The translations under genes were made by a program, and so were the position numbers. From Tenodera sinensis (Eukaryota; Arthropoda; Insecta; Mantodea; Mantidae): a stretch of DNA of 64,000 nt. Positions 24,656-38,279 of this stretch are shown piece by piece. Each line of letters starts with the position of its first letter. The first letter of the stretch is position 1. The DNA lies in assembly GCA_030765045.1 (NCBI GenBank), contig CM060967.1:126332912-126396911 (forward strand), given 5' to 3'. The notes under the pieces are model-generated. The model searched no databases, was not told the DNA's origin, and worked only from the letters and a program-made list of their open reading frames with translations.

Positions 24656-25765
24656 ATGCTAAGGAAAATTTCGATTATACATTAATAATGATATTAACCG
24701 GAAGAGTAAAGCCAATATTTTGTAATATCATTCATTGAGCCAAAAAGCACCTTTGTAACTGCCCAGTTTTATTGAGATGGTATACAGAGTGCTCATATCA
24801 GGAATTCAAGGTTCATTTTTCCGTTTCATTTCCTCGTCGATTTTCTTATCATTTTCATGGTACTTTACTGTTTCAGGTAAATCCGCTGGCTTGGCAGAGG
24901 AAGAAAAATAGCACGAAAAGCAAAAAAGAGAAAAGAGGCTTGTACAAATACAACATATATCTATGCTACTCATTTACAAACATGCGACTATCCTTTGCAT
25001 ATTCGCTTGATCAAGGAATCTCTTTGACCCAACACACTTCTCCACGCTTATCTTCCCAAAGCACTGGGATCTATATGCTTTATGCAATACTTTGATCCTC
25101 TGCTCAAAGAGCGAAAGGGACAGTACTAGAAACACAATTTTTACCAACTTGTTTCAGCAAATATACAAGTTGACATTGTAATTTAATAATTAAGAAAGGA
25201 TACCTTTAAATAACCTGAAAACACTGTGCCTAACTTGATATTTATTTGGTATGTTACACAATTAGTAATGCAGCTTAAGGAATTGTATAGAATGACTAAA
25301 ATTTAATGTTGGCCACAAATACACGAATAAAAGCTCCTCTTATAGACCCAAACGGAGGCTAAATGTAATACACTTTTACAATTAATTTTTATATTAAAGT
25401 TTATAGTTTGATGGTACTATTGTGGCGAGCAAGTGGAATAGGTTGATGCCTTCTGAACATGGAAGGCATCAATAAAAATTTGATGGAGCAAATTTATTCA
25501 AGAGGAGAGTTCTGAAGGAAAATTTAAGCACTAAAGGAATAATTCAAGAGTTCCTCTGGGAGATAAATACTTAGTAGCTGTATGTTCTATTCGGTATGTC
25601 GAGCACGATCATTTGGTAGAGGAGGTGAATTGAGCTATGTTCACTGAGATTCCCATGATTGTCACTTCTGACCTCCCTATGCGCTAGCTCAGTCAAAGAG
25701 GATCTACCTGAAGTATACTTTCCCTTGTTCCTTCACCTCTACTAATTCCCCTTGCCTACCTATAC
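24656..25765. other. No feature recognised
   Basis: An open frame at 24772-25095 has no recognisable motif and looks like chance. Confidence 0.4.
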
Positions 25766-25769
25766 TAGT

Positions 25770-25925
25770 TGTAACATAACGAAATTGCTGGTGTTTTTAA
25801 ACCCACAGGCTGTGTGTTGACAATGTTTAAGAGGTGGAATGAGGTCTGAAAAATTCAATGCCATAGCAGGGATTTGAACGACGGAACACCAGCATTAAAT
25901 TTTTTGGCTTAAAAAATGCTAATAA
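25770..25925 (-). mobile_element. SINE-1 copy, minus strand, truncated
   Basis: Body (GTTTTTAAACCCACAGGCTG, then AATGTTTAAGAGGTGG) and the reverse complement of the B-box (GGGATTTGAAC at 25869) are visible. The A-box part is lost. Confidence 0.75.
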
Positions 25926-25939
25926 CCATATAAAGGTTA

Positions 25940-26255
25940 CGTAAACCCGGGACATAAGTACTTACTATTGTAAGTTGCCCTTGGGGTATTTATCTTTGTG
26001 TGAGATCCCCTTGTGGTCTGCCGGGAAAGTACAAATCGGTTAGGGAATTTAATGTCATACTAGCAAGCTGGCTGTGGTAGCTTAGGGCTTAGAGCAGCCG
26101 CTCGATAAGCCGAAGATCCGTGGTTCAAATCCCGACTATGGCATTGAATTTTTCAGTCCTGATTTCACCTCTTAAACATTGCCCACGCACAGCTTGTGTG
26201 TTTAGAAACACCTGCTTTAGGTTTGTTGGAACAAATAAATAATAATTATCGATTT
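25940..26255 (+). mobile_element. SINE-1 copy, plus strand, near full length
   Basis: Head CGGGACATAAGTACTTACTA and GTCTGCCGGGAAAG. tRNA-like promoter with A-box GTAGCTTAGGGCTTAGAGC and B-box GGTTCAAATCCCG (26132-26144). Body ACATTGCCCACGCACAGC and tail AAATAAATAATAAT. It forms an inverted pair with the copy just upstream. Confidence 0.85.
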
Positions 26256-26865
26256 ATATTTAGTCACTTCATATAACATCAAATTTTTTGAACATCCTGT
26301 ATGTGTGATTTATGCATGCATCGTAGCGTTTCTTTAATGACTTCTAAATCCGTTTGCCTTAATCTCCGAGCCTGTACTGTACATGGGATCAGTTTATGTT
26401 GATGGAATAGAGAGCGTTATTTTGCACGGATTACACAAACTCTACACGCGGGTACACGGTTAATGACGCTAGTGCTTTTAATTTTAACCTAGCCGTTGGA
26501 GTGCTTGTTTAGAAACGTTGGAATACATTTGTACTAATGCAGCGCCGTACTCAGTCCTGAAAACTATTACTGATGACACTACGATCATTGTATTTGCATC
26601 TCATCACGAACTTCTGTATGGATATGAGATTATTGTGCTCTGTTTAGCAAGAGTTGATATCAGAAACACTCGTCTTCTAATTGATGTGGTGTACATAGTG
26701 TAAGCTTTTGTTTTTCAGTAACGAGTACTTTCCATGTAGAGAGTTTATACACAGTCTCCAGAAACAAATGCAGGCTCTTAGGGGTATAAGTGCACATATT
26801 TAAGGATGGTGTAATGATCAATATTACACCAATATTTGCTTCATTTGCGAACTATAATTTCACTC
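26256..26865. other. No feature recognised
   Basis: Unassigned. Confidence 0.45.
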
Positions 26866-27190
26866 ATTAAGAGAGATAGGGTAAGGAATGAGAGTTGACC
26901 TACATCGGTCAAATGTCATTGGAGGAGATAATTGAACCAAAACAATTGGATTGGTGGGGATATGTATTCCGAATGGTAGGGGAAAGAAAAGCTTAACAGA
27001 TTTTAGATGTAAAGACACAAGAGAGGGAAATAAAGACCCAGATAGTGTGGGAAGATAGAATGGAAAAGATTGGGACTTCTGTATCAGAACAAACACTGTC
27101 ACTTCGACACGTGATCTACCAGCCAACTCAGGAGGATGTCTTTTGTCCTTGAACGCGCAATTGCGTCGTAGAGTGTGGAGCTTTCTGGTA
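26866..27190 (+). pseudogene. Non-LTR retrotransposon ORF C-terminal relic (endonuclease/reverse transcriptase type)
   Basis: The plus-strand frame begins RDRVRNES near 26870. After a frameshift it reads EPKQLDWWGYVFRMVGERKA, a stop, then QILDVKTQERE and WEDRMEKIGTSVSE. The order R-x-RNE, then QL-WWGHV-RM, then W-D is the familiar end of insect endonuclease-reverse transcriptase polyproteins. It follows the polymerase domain and is of uncertain function. The polymerase and endonuclease domains themselves are not in the window. At least one stop and one frameshift break it. This is a 5'-truncated relic, the usual fate of target-primed retroposition. Similarity to the family is clear in pattern, but the clade is not determined. 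Confidence 0.7.
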
Positions 27191-28140
27191 CAATTAAAAT
27201 AGAGTAACACCAACACTTAAAAATTATTGTCTACAATGCACTTGAACTGTAAGCAGTGCCAGTGTTGCTACATATGGGTTCTTGAGTCTCCAATAAGCAA
27301 AATTCATTAGTGATATTATTGAATGTAGGATCATAATTGATTTGTTTGATGCGGTAATGTAATGTGTTAGTGATGCTTTTGCACGTAATATTTATTGTAC
27401 CGGGAAAGTAAGGATAAACCACTTTTGCTACAGGATGTAAAACGTCAGCGCGATATCTCAGGTTCAGTTGTGTTAACCACAGTCATAGCTAAACTCTCGA
27501 GACAAATACAACAGGTACTGTGTAAGTCATTGATCTTGCATACAGCATTCGAAATTAGTTTCGATAAACTTCGTTATCGCGATCCCTGCCCACTCTGTGC
27601 CATGCTTTCAGTGCCACGCCTATTTGGGAGTACTAATTAACCTAGAAACAATAAATGAAATTGTAAGTCCACAAATGAAGTAAATATGGATGTAATATTC
27701 TTCGTTACATTATCATATTACCAATACAAATATCTGAACTTATACCCCTAACATTCTACATAAATGATGACGCACAAAACTGGCACAAAGGGATTTTGTC
27801 ACTCTTCTGGTTGTAGCAGAAACAAAATTGTTAAATGTTTTTAAACAACTTATCCTCAGTGCGTCAGTGTAGCAAAAGCATATTGCTATAAGCCAGTAGT
27901 TTCTCTGCGAGCTTCTGCTGAAAATTTGAACAAGACTGGCTGTAAGCTAAACCGTATGGGACATATTGAATGCGCAAAAGTGCAAGAAAAGTTGAAGTGA
28001 AGTAAAGGCATTGGAGGTAAATATAGGCCATTGGATCATCAGACAGCGTTAAAGACCTTTGAGAACAGAAGTTATGGTACGTAATTAAAGCTAAGATTCA
28101 ACTATTTATTTACAACAATAACAATAACAAAATTCATCCT
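27191..28140. other. No feature recognised
   Basis: Unassigned AT-rich sequence. Confidence 0.45.
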
Positions 28141-28144
28141 TTTA

Positions 28145-28428
28145 GGGCGTCTCTACTACACCCTTATCACCCGGTTGCTGTGTCCTCCAGCGGTAGGCAA
28201 TGCCAAGGAGGAGTGCAGAATGGGGATGGCGGGGATCAGCACGCCGACATCCTCGATCATAGGGCGACCACTTGAACTTTTAGGGACGCTACCTTTCCAT
28301 CAGGATTGCTGCTCAGTTGGCATTACGAGGCTGAGTGCACTCCGAACCAGATCTTCATGAGGGAAAAGGTCCCGGGTCTCCAGTGCCAGAGACAGGCGTG
28401 CTACCACTGTGCTACAGGAGTGGTCTTT
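28145..28428 (-). mobile_element. tRNA-derived SINE (family SINE-2), minus strand
   Basis: Read on the minus strand: CTGTAGCACAGTGGTAGCAC (A-box) at the right end and GGAGACCCGGGACC (decayed B-box), then a body with ACTCAGCCTCGTAATGCC. Related copies lie at 33.6 and 42.2-42.5 kb. Confidence 0.8.
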
Positions 28429-29325
28429 ATTTACATAAAACTTATTTCAGCCATGGTATTTTAAAATAACAATCAACAGAAGGCTTGTTATTTCTAGTAC
28501 TTTATTTCTATGCATTTTCTCAAATCAGCCTGAGAATCCGTTGCATTTGGCTCGACCAAGTCATGAACCACCACTGCTAGGGAGATGTTCCTTTTTTAAA
28601 GTAAGTAGTCATTTCCGTTTCACTTTCTTTAGTTCTCTACATGTAATCTCTTTTCACTGCAAAAAGGAAATGAGCAAGGACAACAAAGAGAAAACTTTCT
28701 TAGTAACTAAAGCTTCATCGGCGAACAGATGATGGATGATATGCGGGAAGGTATCATCATCCAGACAAGAATTCTTGTTTGCAGCATTAGAACTTGATGT
28801 TCTAGATACCGAGAAAAAGAAATAATGTGAAGAAGGAATAACAGAAGCACTCAATTCATTTTATTTTGATGTAGGCTATGAGAAGTCTGTATTGAGCAGA
28901 AGAACTATTTGTAGGTTAAAACAAGCAATATAAACTTGTTAATGTATGTACATACATTTAATGGCAAAGTTTTACAGTGTAATATTTGTGGAAATAGTCT
29001 GAAACTCATTTAAAAAGTTACCGTGTTCCTGCCTTTAGATTCGAGTTCACCCAGTTAGTAATTTCTCTTTTGTCTGCACTTTGTGATGAATGAACTGGTT
29101 GGGCGGAAGCCTCTACAGTCGTTCAATAAAGTTCCAAGCCAGAGCCTTAAAGAGAAACTCTAAATTACTTCACAGTTGATAATGTATACATTTTTAATTA
29201 TTTTCTTGATTATCAAAAGGCGCCTTTTTGGTGTAAAACGCCGAATAATTATTTAATGTATATTAAGTTACTAAGTTCTAGAATTACAAGATAGAGCTTA
29301 GAGATAAGTTAATTTTATATTTAAC
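28429..29325. other. No feature recognised
   Basis: Unassigned. Confidence 0.45.
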
Positions 29326-29600
29326 TAGCTGAAATGCTCGTGGTTTGGCGATTCATCCCTAAACATTTCCGACTTAGGTTGCACATGCCCAATAGCCTTG
29401 TGTTTCTTTGGAGAGATTTAAAATACATTATTTAACACATTTAAATATTCAATTAAAGCTCTTAGGATACTAATACATGGAATAAAAAATAAAATAAAGA
29501 GAACGATCGGAAAGACGCTATGCTAAAGCGCTGTTGAAGAACCAAAAATACTACAGGAAGAAAAGCGAGTAGCACAACTTGACGTAAATTGCAAGTAATT
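29326..29600 (+). repeat. Fragment of the repeat family that also leads into the 61-64 kb satellite
   Basis: GTTGAAGAACCAAAAATACT then ACAGGAAGAAAAGCGAGTAG (29532-29572) matches 61232-61272 almost base for base. Upstream, ACTAGCTGAAATGCTCGTGG resembles the start of retroposon-like insect repeats. Here it ends before any tandem array. Confidence 0.6.
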
Positions 29601-29766
29601 GTCTCTATATTTTGGGTAATACAGTTCTTTGCAGTTCCGTTGTAAAGGTCTTGGAAAACAATAGTATCTCCACTTACGAGTATTACCCTTTAGTTGCTGT
29701 TTCTTTCTTCCTTGCCTATTTTTCTTCCTTGTATTTCTTTGAAACATTGTGATGGTGATGGTGATT

Positions 29767-29975
<209 letters not shown>

Positions 29976-29995
29976 CTCGATACTGAAAGCACTCA

Positions 29996-30335
29996 TTATT
30001 CTCTACTGCGCATAGTAAACAGGAAGTATTGTATTCCACCTAAAAATTCCATGTCGAGGTTTCACTGGAAATATGTTTTGAGGCCTCCTGAATCGAAAAA
30101 AAGAATTTTTAGAAAAAGGCCCGGGTGTGTGTCTTAATGTGTGTGTCTGTCTGTCTGTAGCATAACTTGAAAACGAAAATTCGGTTAAAAACCGAAGTTG
30201 GTATTTAACTTTAATATCTTTTAAGGATGCGTCACGAAGATTTTGAAGAAAATTCCTCCACTCTAAACTATCCTTTACATGGGAAATTTTATTTTCTCGA
30301 AAATGGCTCTAACGATTTTGATTAAAACGCTACGT
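29996..30335 (+). repeat. DR-A 5' part, truncated
   Basis: Starts TTCTCTACTGCGCATAGTAA, holds the GTGTGTCTGTCTGTCTGTAG segment and breaks off right after ACGATTTTGATTAAAACGCT. Confidence 0.92.
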
Positions 30336-31588
30336 ACTCTGTTGACATCAGTATATACTTGTGAATTAATGTTAAATATATGTGAAGCTGTAAAGCTCGG
30401 GATAAAGATAAGATGAAAAATTAATGTTAGAACCTAATCGGTCTGTGTATATGTATTAAAACTAAGTGTATAAAATCAAATGTGCGTTAGAGAAGCATTT
30501 ACTTTGTCACTACGGTTTCGAAAATCGCCTTACTGGAACCGTGCATTACATATGTGCATGTCGGGTTGCGTTCCGTGACGTCACCACTGCTGCAATCGTG
30601 ATGACCAATTTGCCGACCCCTGCCGCAGAGAAAGTGTAAAGGGATGCCAACAAATTTATCTTAAAGCTCTATTATCCCCGTGCTTGCTAGGCAGCTTCTC
30701 CACTATGCGTGCACCACGTTAGGTCGTTACTGTTGATGCAGACGCTCGCTTCAAAACACGAACAATAACCCACGACACATGTTGATATAAAGATTCAATA
30801 TAACTTTTAAAGATTAAAAATAAGTAGATGTATATTAGTTTGTTCCATAATCTGAATTAATGTTGAAAATATTTACATTTGTTTATGTGTATTTCGCCCT
30901 CTATTTCAATTTTATGGAGAGAAGCAATGCCATAGCTTTCATGTAATAGGATGAGGTCGTTTTCTGTTTAAATTTTCATCTCTTTCCAGCAAGGGAAATA
31001 CATGGTGCTTTTAGTTTTAAACGCTGTAGTTAAATGGGTCTCAAAGGAATTCATTAACAGAAATTGTGCTTAAAATTTAGGGAAATAAAAACAAGCGAGC
31101 AGCTGTTGCAGCGCTGAAGCGCAATTTGATTACAGTACGCCCCGACATGTTTGTGAAATAATGTTGTTGACTCTGGAAGGGGGAATGCTTATTAATCACA
31201 GATCCTGAGCTCTCAGGGTGTTCAAGCACGGATGGTAATATTCCCATGAAATCTCGTCAAGTTTAAAGCCTCTAGCGTAATTCCAAAAATCAATAGGGAT
31301 TAGGAAAGGAACGTTAGAACATCGTGTGACATTAGGTTGCTGCTGTTGAGGAAAAACAAGCAATTAAAACTAAGAGGAATATGTAAACATTGTGCTGCTC
31401 ATCCACCTTCAGATTGCCAGTTTCATTTCAGAAAAATAAGTTCAAATAGTTATTTCACCGTTATTAAAACATTTCATAAAGCTATCTGTGTTTTGCTCTA
31501 TGTTTTTGTTATATACATATAATTTATTATTAACCCAATCCTTTGGTTTATTCTCATTAGTAGTGGTTAAATATATACACAAGCTAAT
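30336..31588. other. No gene; one low-copy repeat
   Basis: 30535-30625 matches the reverse complement of 40.535-40.625 kb (shared GATGACCAATTTGCCGAC and ACCGTGCAT). 30678-30765 matches 10.72-10.84 kb. Confidence 0.5.
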
Positions 31589-31590
31589 AT

Positions 31591-32262
31591 TGTGACGCAC
31601 ATCAAAGGAAGCTCGGGGCCAAGTTACCCCGCATCACCCACGCGAGCAAACACGTGAAAACAATGTGCGCACCACGTCAAAGGGGTTTTCGACATTTTTC
31701 GAGAAGTGTCTGGTGGCCGACGTATTTGTGGAAGTTTCAGAAAGGTGAAGTTCCAGAAAGATCCGTGTTACGTTATCCTTGCTATATAAGGAAGCGAGGT
31801 AACGAGAGTTTGGGATCAGTTTTCAGTGTATGGTGTGTGTTGTGTGTATGTGTGTGTTAATGTGGTGTGTGTAAGTGTGTGTGTGTAAGTGTGTGTGTGT
31901 AAGTGTGTGCGTGTATGTGTGTGTGTAACGTCGAAGTGAGAGAACCCGCTTGTCGTGAAGGAAGATAGCGTGGCAGTTAATGAGTGTTGAATGATCGTAC
32001 CGTCAAATTCAGCTGTTTGAGGGACAGAGAAAGCGAAGTAAAACACAAAACTGTATGTTAGGGTTACGAGAAGAAAATAGTTGTGAGTTATAATATCACG
32101 ATAGGCAGTAGATTGCCTTAACGTCCGTAAAAGAGAATATGTTTTTGTACATTCAGTTAGAAGTAAGTAAAGTAAGAAAAAAAGTAAATGGACTGGATTG
32201 TGGTCGAGTTTGTGACACCGGCGTCAGAAGTGGGATTCGTCGAATTGCCGTATTGTTACAAT
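31591..32262 (+). mobile_element. LTR retrotransposon LTR plus primer-binding region (LTR-1)
   Basis: The LTR starts TGTGACGCAC and ends near TTTGTGACA at 32217. It contains a TATA box (GCTATATAAGGAAG near 31783), a GT-rich stretch, and an AGTAAGTAAAGTAAG segment near the end. Directly after it comes CGGCGTCAGAAGTGGGATTC, a primer-binding-site-like sequence seen in Ty3/gypsy-type elements. Only about 45 nt of internal sequence follow before similarity to the other copies stops. No gag or pol is present, so this is a remnant and not a provirus. Confidence 0.75.
31838..31928. repeat. GT-rich simple repeat inside the LTR
   Basis: Imperfect (GT)n with regularly spaced AAGT interruptions. Confidence 0.9.
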
Positions 32263-33560
32263 GTTACCAATGATGCTTTTGTTAAAACCTAATTTTACTA
32301 TTGCATTTGCCATTGATCTTATGCTTTTGCCATTTTAAGTTCTATACTTAAAATGAAATTAACTGCTTATAAGTTATAACATTTCACTATAAATCAATGC
32401 AGAAGATTATTAAACTACAACAGATACACATTTTAGTGAATTAAATGAATTATGATGATGTAACATGAAACCTATTGTGTCGAATACCATGAACATTCAT
32501 TAATTGATTTCTTACACAAATCGTCAAACTCTGGTCCGTGGTTTAAAAAATAGAGCATTTAAATTGATAGGCAAGGTATTAGTAAATTAAATACAACTAA
32601 TAGATATTGTGTAGCTGTTTTATTAGGGATGTTACCTCTGACCATTAGTTACGTATAAAGTAAGCATTGCGTTGCTTGAGCTTAAAAAAAAAGAACAAAC
32701 GTTTATTAAAATGATTTAAATCCCGTTTCAGGAATTACTGAAAATAAACGGCAGAGAAGTGATAGATGTATTCAGTAAAGTTTAGAGGTGTTTTCAAATG
32801 TATAAATTAAAATTATGTATGTTATCACATTTCATAAAATAAAAAGCAAACCTGCCAACTTAAAGGAAAAGAAACATTATGCTTATCTAGCCATAGGCAC
32901 TTGGGTCAAATGATAAACCTTCAAAACATTTTATTGTATTTAAATTTGTAACCTTATCTACAGAGTTGTTAATAACGAGCACATATGTAGTACTTATGAA
33001 TAATAATATTTTTATTGAAACTTCAGTTTTGCTACAAAAAAATTAGTTTATATTCTTGAAGAATCCTGGCGAATATTACTAGATAGGAACTGAATCTAAT
33101 ATTTTATGAGTCAATTAATTGAAAAGGCTAAAATTTGGCGTAATTTTGGGCACTGACATGACGTTTGATAGAAAAAAAATGCTATCTTAATTCGATGTAC
33201 AGATTTAAAACACGAGAAATTATTCTCTGTAAGTAAAATGTCGTTTAAAATGAATTTAGTAATGAGCTCGGAGACTAAAACTACCTGATATTCATTATGG
33301 ATGGATACAATTCTCCAAATAAATACATGTCAAGCAGCTTGATCCAAATTTTATTTGAACCAGAGCAAAAATGTCAACCATTCGTCACAACGATAGCTGA
33401 TTCAAAGATTCTGAATGGAAGAAGGAGAAACAGAAAAACAGAAAGCGTAGTTCAGAGGCGTTTGTACATGTTTTAGCAGAAAAATATGTTTATTTTATCG
33501 AAAACTTTAAGAGAACAGGAAATATGTTTTTTGTGAACCTTGCATTTTCGTTGCCTCTTG
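32263..33560. other. No feature recognised
   Basis: Very AT-rich and non-coding by inspection. Confidence 0.45.
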
Positions 33561-33569
33561 TTGAAGGTG

Positions 33570-33745
33570 TTCAAATCTGAAGTGGTGGAGGTTTACCATA
33601 GGACCACTGCATCCTTTGCCTGGTGGTAGAGGGCAGCATTGGGGTCAGCATGGGGTGAGCGTGCAGAACCCCCCGGCTTCTTATGCGCGGTTTCTAACAC
33701 CAGAAGCCATTACTTTCTATCAAATAACTAGTAGTTGCTAAACGG
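33570..33745 (-). mobile_element. SINE-2 body fragment
   Basis: GGGGTCAGCATGGGGTGAGC, CTTATGCGCGGTTTCTAACA and CCATTACTTTCTATCAAATA correspond to the 42.26-42.37 kb copy. The tRNA-like head is missing. Confidence 0.65.
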
Positions 33746-34249
33746 ACCACAGCGCTTCAGATCTGCCAACCTTCGCATTTTATTACACTACCACATTCCC
33801 AAGCAAACGTCCAGTGTACATATATAATTATCAATTATTATTATTATCCAGTAATAAAAGATTTCCAGGATTTATCTCGAAAGTTATGCTTATTTTGATT
33901 ATTTCACGAACAAAGTGACACAAATCAAATAATATAGTAAATAATACACTTATAAAGTATTAATAATTTTAAAAGTTGGACACATAATACTGAAGTCAAT
34001 TCCCGAATTTTGGTATCAGCTAAGAACTGAAGAGAGAAAGTTAAAAAATCTAGAATACTATTCCTAAATACCACATTAAGAATGAAAGGAAGGAAAGAAC
34101 GCAACGAAAAATAATTGCATCGCGAGGCGATAATATGAAGACGATAACGATAACGATGTGACTGGTTCTGATTCCAAGCAATGCCGGAATTGGTCATTGG
34201 ATACCTTGGTGAAATATATAATACATTGGACCTCGCAATAAGTTTAGCG
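33746..34249. other. No feature recognised
   Basis: Unassigned. Confidence 0.4.
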
Positions 34250-34705
34250 TGGTCATTGGAAATATTTCACAGAGAGAATTATATATTAGGCCGACAAACT
34301 TTTAAACCAGAGAAATGGCTGGTGTCTTTGCGAGAGTACGGCAGAATAGGGCACACCGATGCACTCTTTGTGTTAATCGCAATGGGCGTACTTTCCAACA
34401 TTTATTTCGAATAGTAAAGCTGTGGTTAACCATAAACAGTGATATGTTTGGGATTTGTTTATCTGTTTTGTGTTTGTTTCTTGGATGAAGATTGTGTGCC
34501 TTACTAAGATAAGTACAATACTAATTTGCATTGGTAATTTTGCCGTAAATACTTAAACTGTGTGGAAGACAGTAGGTAATGGCGTTAACTCGTCTACTGC
34601 TTAAACGAAGCACCGCAGCAAAAAAACTTTCCTTAACAAAAAGTGTTTAAAATAATGTTATCTATCAGCTCCCAAAGTTTGCCAGTCTAATTTTGGGACA
34701 TTCTG
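34250..34705 (+). mobile_element. FB-1 element copy, single arm
   Basis: Matches the reverse complement of 8380-8778: GGTGTCTTTGCGAGAGTACG, TGCACTCTTTGTGTTAATC, then AAACGAAGCACCGCAGCA, ending TTTTGGGACATTCTG. This copy has no inverted partner. An open frame at 34181-34414 overlaps it and is probably incidental. Confidence 0.8.
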
Positions 34706-35412
34706 TATATATCTGGATCTCAATATGATTTATAAAATATCTTACATCTTAATGCTAGAGTACTTCTTGATTGGCCGAATATCTTTGGGAACTCAAGCAA
34801 TAGTTGGAAAGATCAACAATTTTAATCAAGAGGGCGTAACTGCCAAAAGCTTAATACTCGTGGAAAGAAGACCAACACCTTGATAATTCGTATGGTCCTT
34901 AGATATTCCAATAATTAAAAAAAAACTGAATGTTACATAACTTAATAAGACTAATGACATGCAGTAATTTTACGCAGTGTAGCATTTCATATTTTTTGAG
35001 AGTTTAGTGTCAATAAAAGGAGTAACGTATTTAAACCCTATTTCAGAGCTTGTTTTACATAATGGCATCAAGATGCTTGTGCATAAAGAGAGAAACTTGA
35101 GATCAAGCTGAACAAGTATTTTATTTGAATTTCCAGAGATATCCTAAACTGATATAGTTATCAATTTTGGACACTTTTGGAAGAAACTCATAGATAGAAT
35201 CAGTTACACGCGGCGTTCCTGAATCGCTATCTGCTTTAATGCTAAAATATTTACTAATTTATCATTACATTACATAGGACTACACGCTTCTGTTTCAATT
35301 ATTTTATATAAGCGTTCCAGTGTTGCGAACACTATGATCGCGCAGGAGGCAAGCGCATTTGGTGTATAAACTTTGATTGTTACATGAGCTGACATTTGTT
35401 TGTTTATTATAA
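34706..35412. other. No feature recognised
   Basis: Unassigned. Confidence 0.45.
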
Positions 35413-35414
35413 AT

Positions 35415-36099
35415 ATACGAGGGGTAATCGGAAACTAAGGTTACAGGGCTGATATTCCTGGAGTTTCGTCCCTTATAGACAAATTGACAGTGTACAGTAA
35501 TTCTAACACATGTGGTTGGCAACTGTGGATATTTTCAGCCTCCTGCCACCTGTAGGTAAACACAAATAGCGACTTGTTTGGAGAACTGGCTCGCAAAGTA
35601 ATCCACTCGGTTATTTAATTTCTGTGCCCAAAACATGTAACAATGGGTGAAATTCACTGGCAGCTGGTAGAAAATTTTGGATATATTGCAGTGTCTCGTT
35701 AACACATGCAGAACTGTGTAGAAAGTTTGCGACCAGTAGAGAAAAAGTCACAACGCTATTGGATCAGTTTTGCTTGAACACCATCGACCACCCTTACTCA
35801 AGCCTGGACTACGCTCCAAGTCACTCATCTTTTTCTTTACTTTAAGGAACCCTAGGGTGCTGACCATTCATTTCAGACGAGAAGGTCAAACACTTCGCTG
35901 AATATGCAAGGTCAGGATTTTTGTCAAGACGGAACACTCAAACTCATTCCACGAAGTGACAAGTGCTTAAACCAATATGACAAAATGTCAAAAACTAACC
36001 TATTGTATGTCCTATCAGATGATTGTATTGGTTGTATGAAATAAAATGTAACCAATTCACTGCAGGCTTTGTAATCTTAGTTCCTTATCATTCTTCGTA
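35415..36099 (+). pseudogene. Internally deleted mariner-like transposon
   Basis: The ends are imperfect inverted repeats: TACGAGGGGTAATCGGAAAC at 35415 and TGTAATCTTAGTTCC...TTCTTCGTA ending at 36099, both with mariner-type form. A start codon at 35643 opens MGEIHWQLVENFGYIAVSR and then stops. Near 35775 a second frame reads NTIDHPYSSLDYAPSHSSFS, which corresponds to the HPPYSPDLAPSDF box around the last catalytic aspartate of mariner transposases. The large central part of the transposase, including the first two catalytic residues, is deleted. The remainder is full of stops. It cannot encode transposase but could once have been mobilised in trans. Confidence 0.8.
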
Positions 36100-36145
36100 C
36101 TTTGTATAGTGTTACATGTTTGAGTACTATTGTTAAAATTAGAAT

Positions 36146-36612
<467 letters not shown>

Positions 36613-37050
36613 TAATTGGTATCCATCCGTCATGATCATAAGTGTGAAGAATATTTGTTCGGTAGCACTTTGACTTACATATCTGCAGCTTTGCTTTGGG
36701 TCCAACAAGCTACTAAAACATTGCTTTTATACGTATAGGTACATACAAATAGGGGTTCCGAATTTGAATCCCGCTTCCACCTGCAGAGTGTATGATGTGC
36801 ATACTGTACTTAACATGTATGTACTTGTAAATAATATTACACTTTTTATCACTCCTAAAACCCCTGCAACATAAACCAACATAATAGTGTGCCGTGCACA
36901 GTTACAAGATATAATTTCAAAAGCTCACGGGGATTAATACCGTGTACAAATAACAGTCTGAGATTTTCAGTTGTCTTTTTATTTTTCCGGTATGACCCTT
37001 AGGACCTTATGAGTTTTGTGTCCATTTTATTCATAGTTCGATAATCAGAC
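36613..37050. other. Possible decayed SINE head; otherwise nothing recognised
   Basis: GAATTTGAATCCCGCTTCCA at ~36761 resembles a B-box, without a matching A-box. Confidence 0.3.
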
Positions 37051-37053
37051 ATA

Positions 37054-37054
<1 letters not shown>

Positions 37055-37102
<48 letters not shown>
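37055..37102. repeat. (GT)n microsatellite
   Basis: About 24 uninterrupted GT units. Confidence 0.97.
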
Positions 37103-37107
<5 letters not shown>

Positions 37108-38278
37108 GTTGTGCCTTACTGCTGAAGAAATGCGTGGATTATGTAAAATATAAACACAAAACAATGACCATTTGTTTAGCATGGAATATAAGGCACATCT
37201 ACCACAAACAGGCCAAAGACAGAAACCGAATTTAAATGATAATGTATTTGTATAAGAAACTGGCAATCCTAAAGGCTTGGAGTAGCAGCTTTGTAAACAC
37301 ACTTTAAGAAACATGAGTAATCAATCTGAGGAATTCTGCGGGAAGCCTTACCTTCACTTACACCTGAAATCAAAGCACTAAATCGTAAACAAATGAAATA
37401 TTTAATGCAATATACTGTCAATCCGTTGAGGCACCTTATGGAAATAAAATATATTAGTGTAGATACAAAGGAATGGTCCTTCGTATTGCTGAGGTTTGTA
37501 ATAGCTGGCTACCATAAAAATAATAATAAAAAACTTACTTATTAACTTTAGGTTGCTAGATGTATGTACCCTTAAACATACTTGGTTCAATGACCAGAAC
37601 TTGTACAACTAGACAATATTTATATTACCACATCTCTGATTTATATAGTAGCTTGGCTTGTGGTCAAGATTCTAAATAACCCTCTTGATTATAGATTCAA
37701 ATTAATATGAATTAAATCATGGTTACATGCTCTATATGCTGTATTTATTGGCCATTATAAATAAATTAACTTTCTCAGAACAGGCCTTTATTGCGGAGGC
37801 TTCAGTAATTACGACGAGTGTCCTAGATTTCTGGAATTCTGATCTGAGCTAAATTTTATAGTCTATATTATCGCCATTTGCGAATCTTTCTCTCTTACTC
37901 TCTCGGTCTACGAATACAAATTTTCTCGATCTACCGGTTGCCAAAAGCAGTAAAAAGAGTATGATAGCCTAGTTGACCTGCCCAGTTCCTTATTGTTATG
38001 ATTAGTATCAAAGTTTGATGGTGTTATGAAAGGAAACGGTATCCCAGTTTTACGCCGTTGACTCTCTGTAATATGGTATTGACCAATAGAAGCTCCGCAC
38101 AGAACAGCAAAATATGGTCATCAGGTAAATGTGGGGCTAACTTTTGATCTAGATCAAATGGTAAACTTTTGGGTAGGAGGTATGAACAAAATAAATGGAC
38201 CTCAATACTATCCAATCGATACCTCGGTACTACCTGCATAATAGAGGTGTGTTCAGATTTTCCGGTACTTCTAGTTGT
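37103..38278. other. No feature recognised
   Basis: Unassigned. Confidence 0.45.
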
Positions 38279-38279
38279 T

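Noticed and set aside
26860..27216. 118-codon minus-strand open frame
   Set aside because: It is the antisense of the non-LTR retrotransposon C-terminal relic read on the plus strand.
31816..32046. His/Thr-rich frame
   Set aside because: Translation of the GT-rich repeat inside the LTR. The same reasoning applies at 37045-37314 and 59948-60335.
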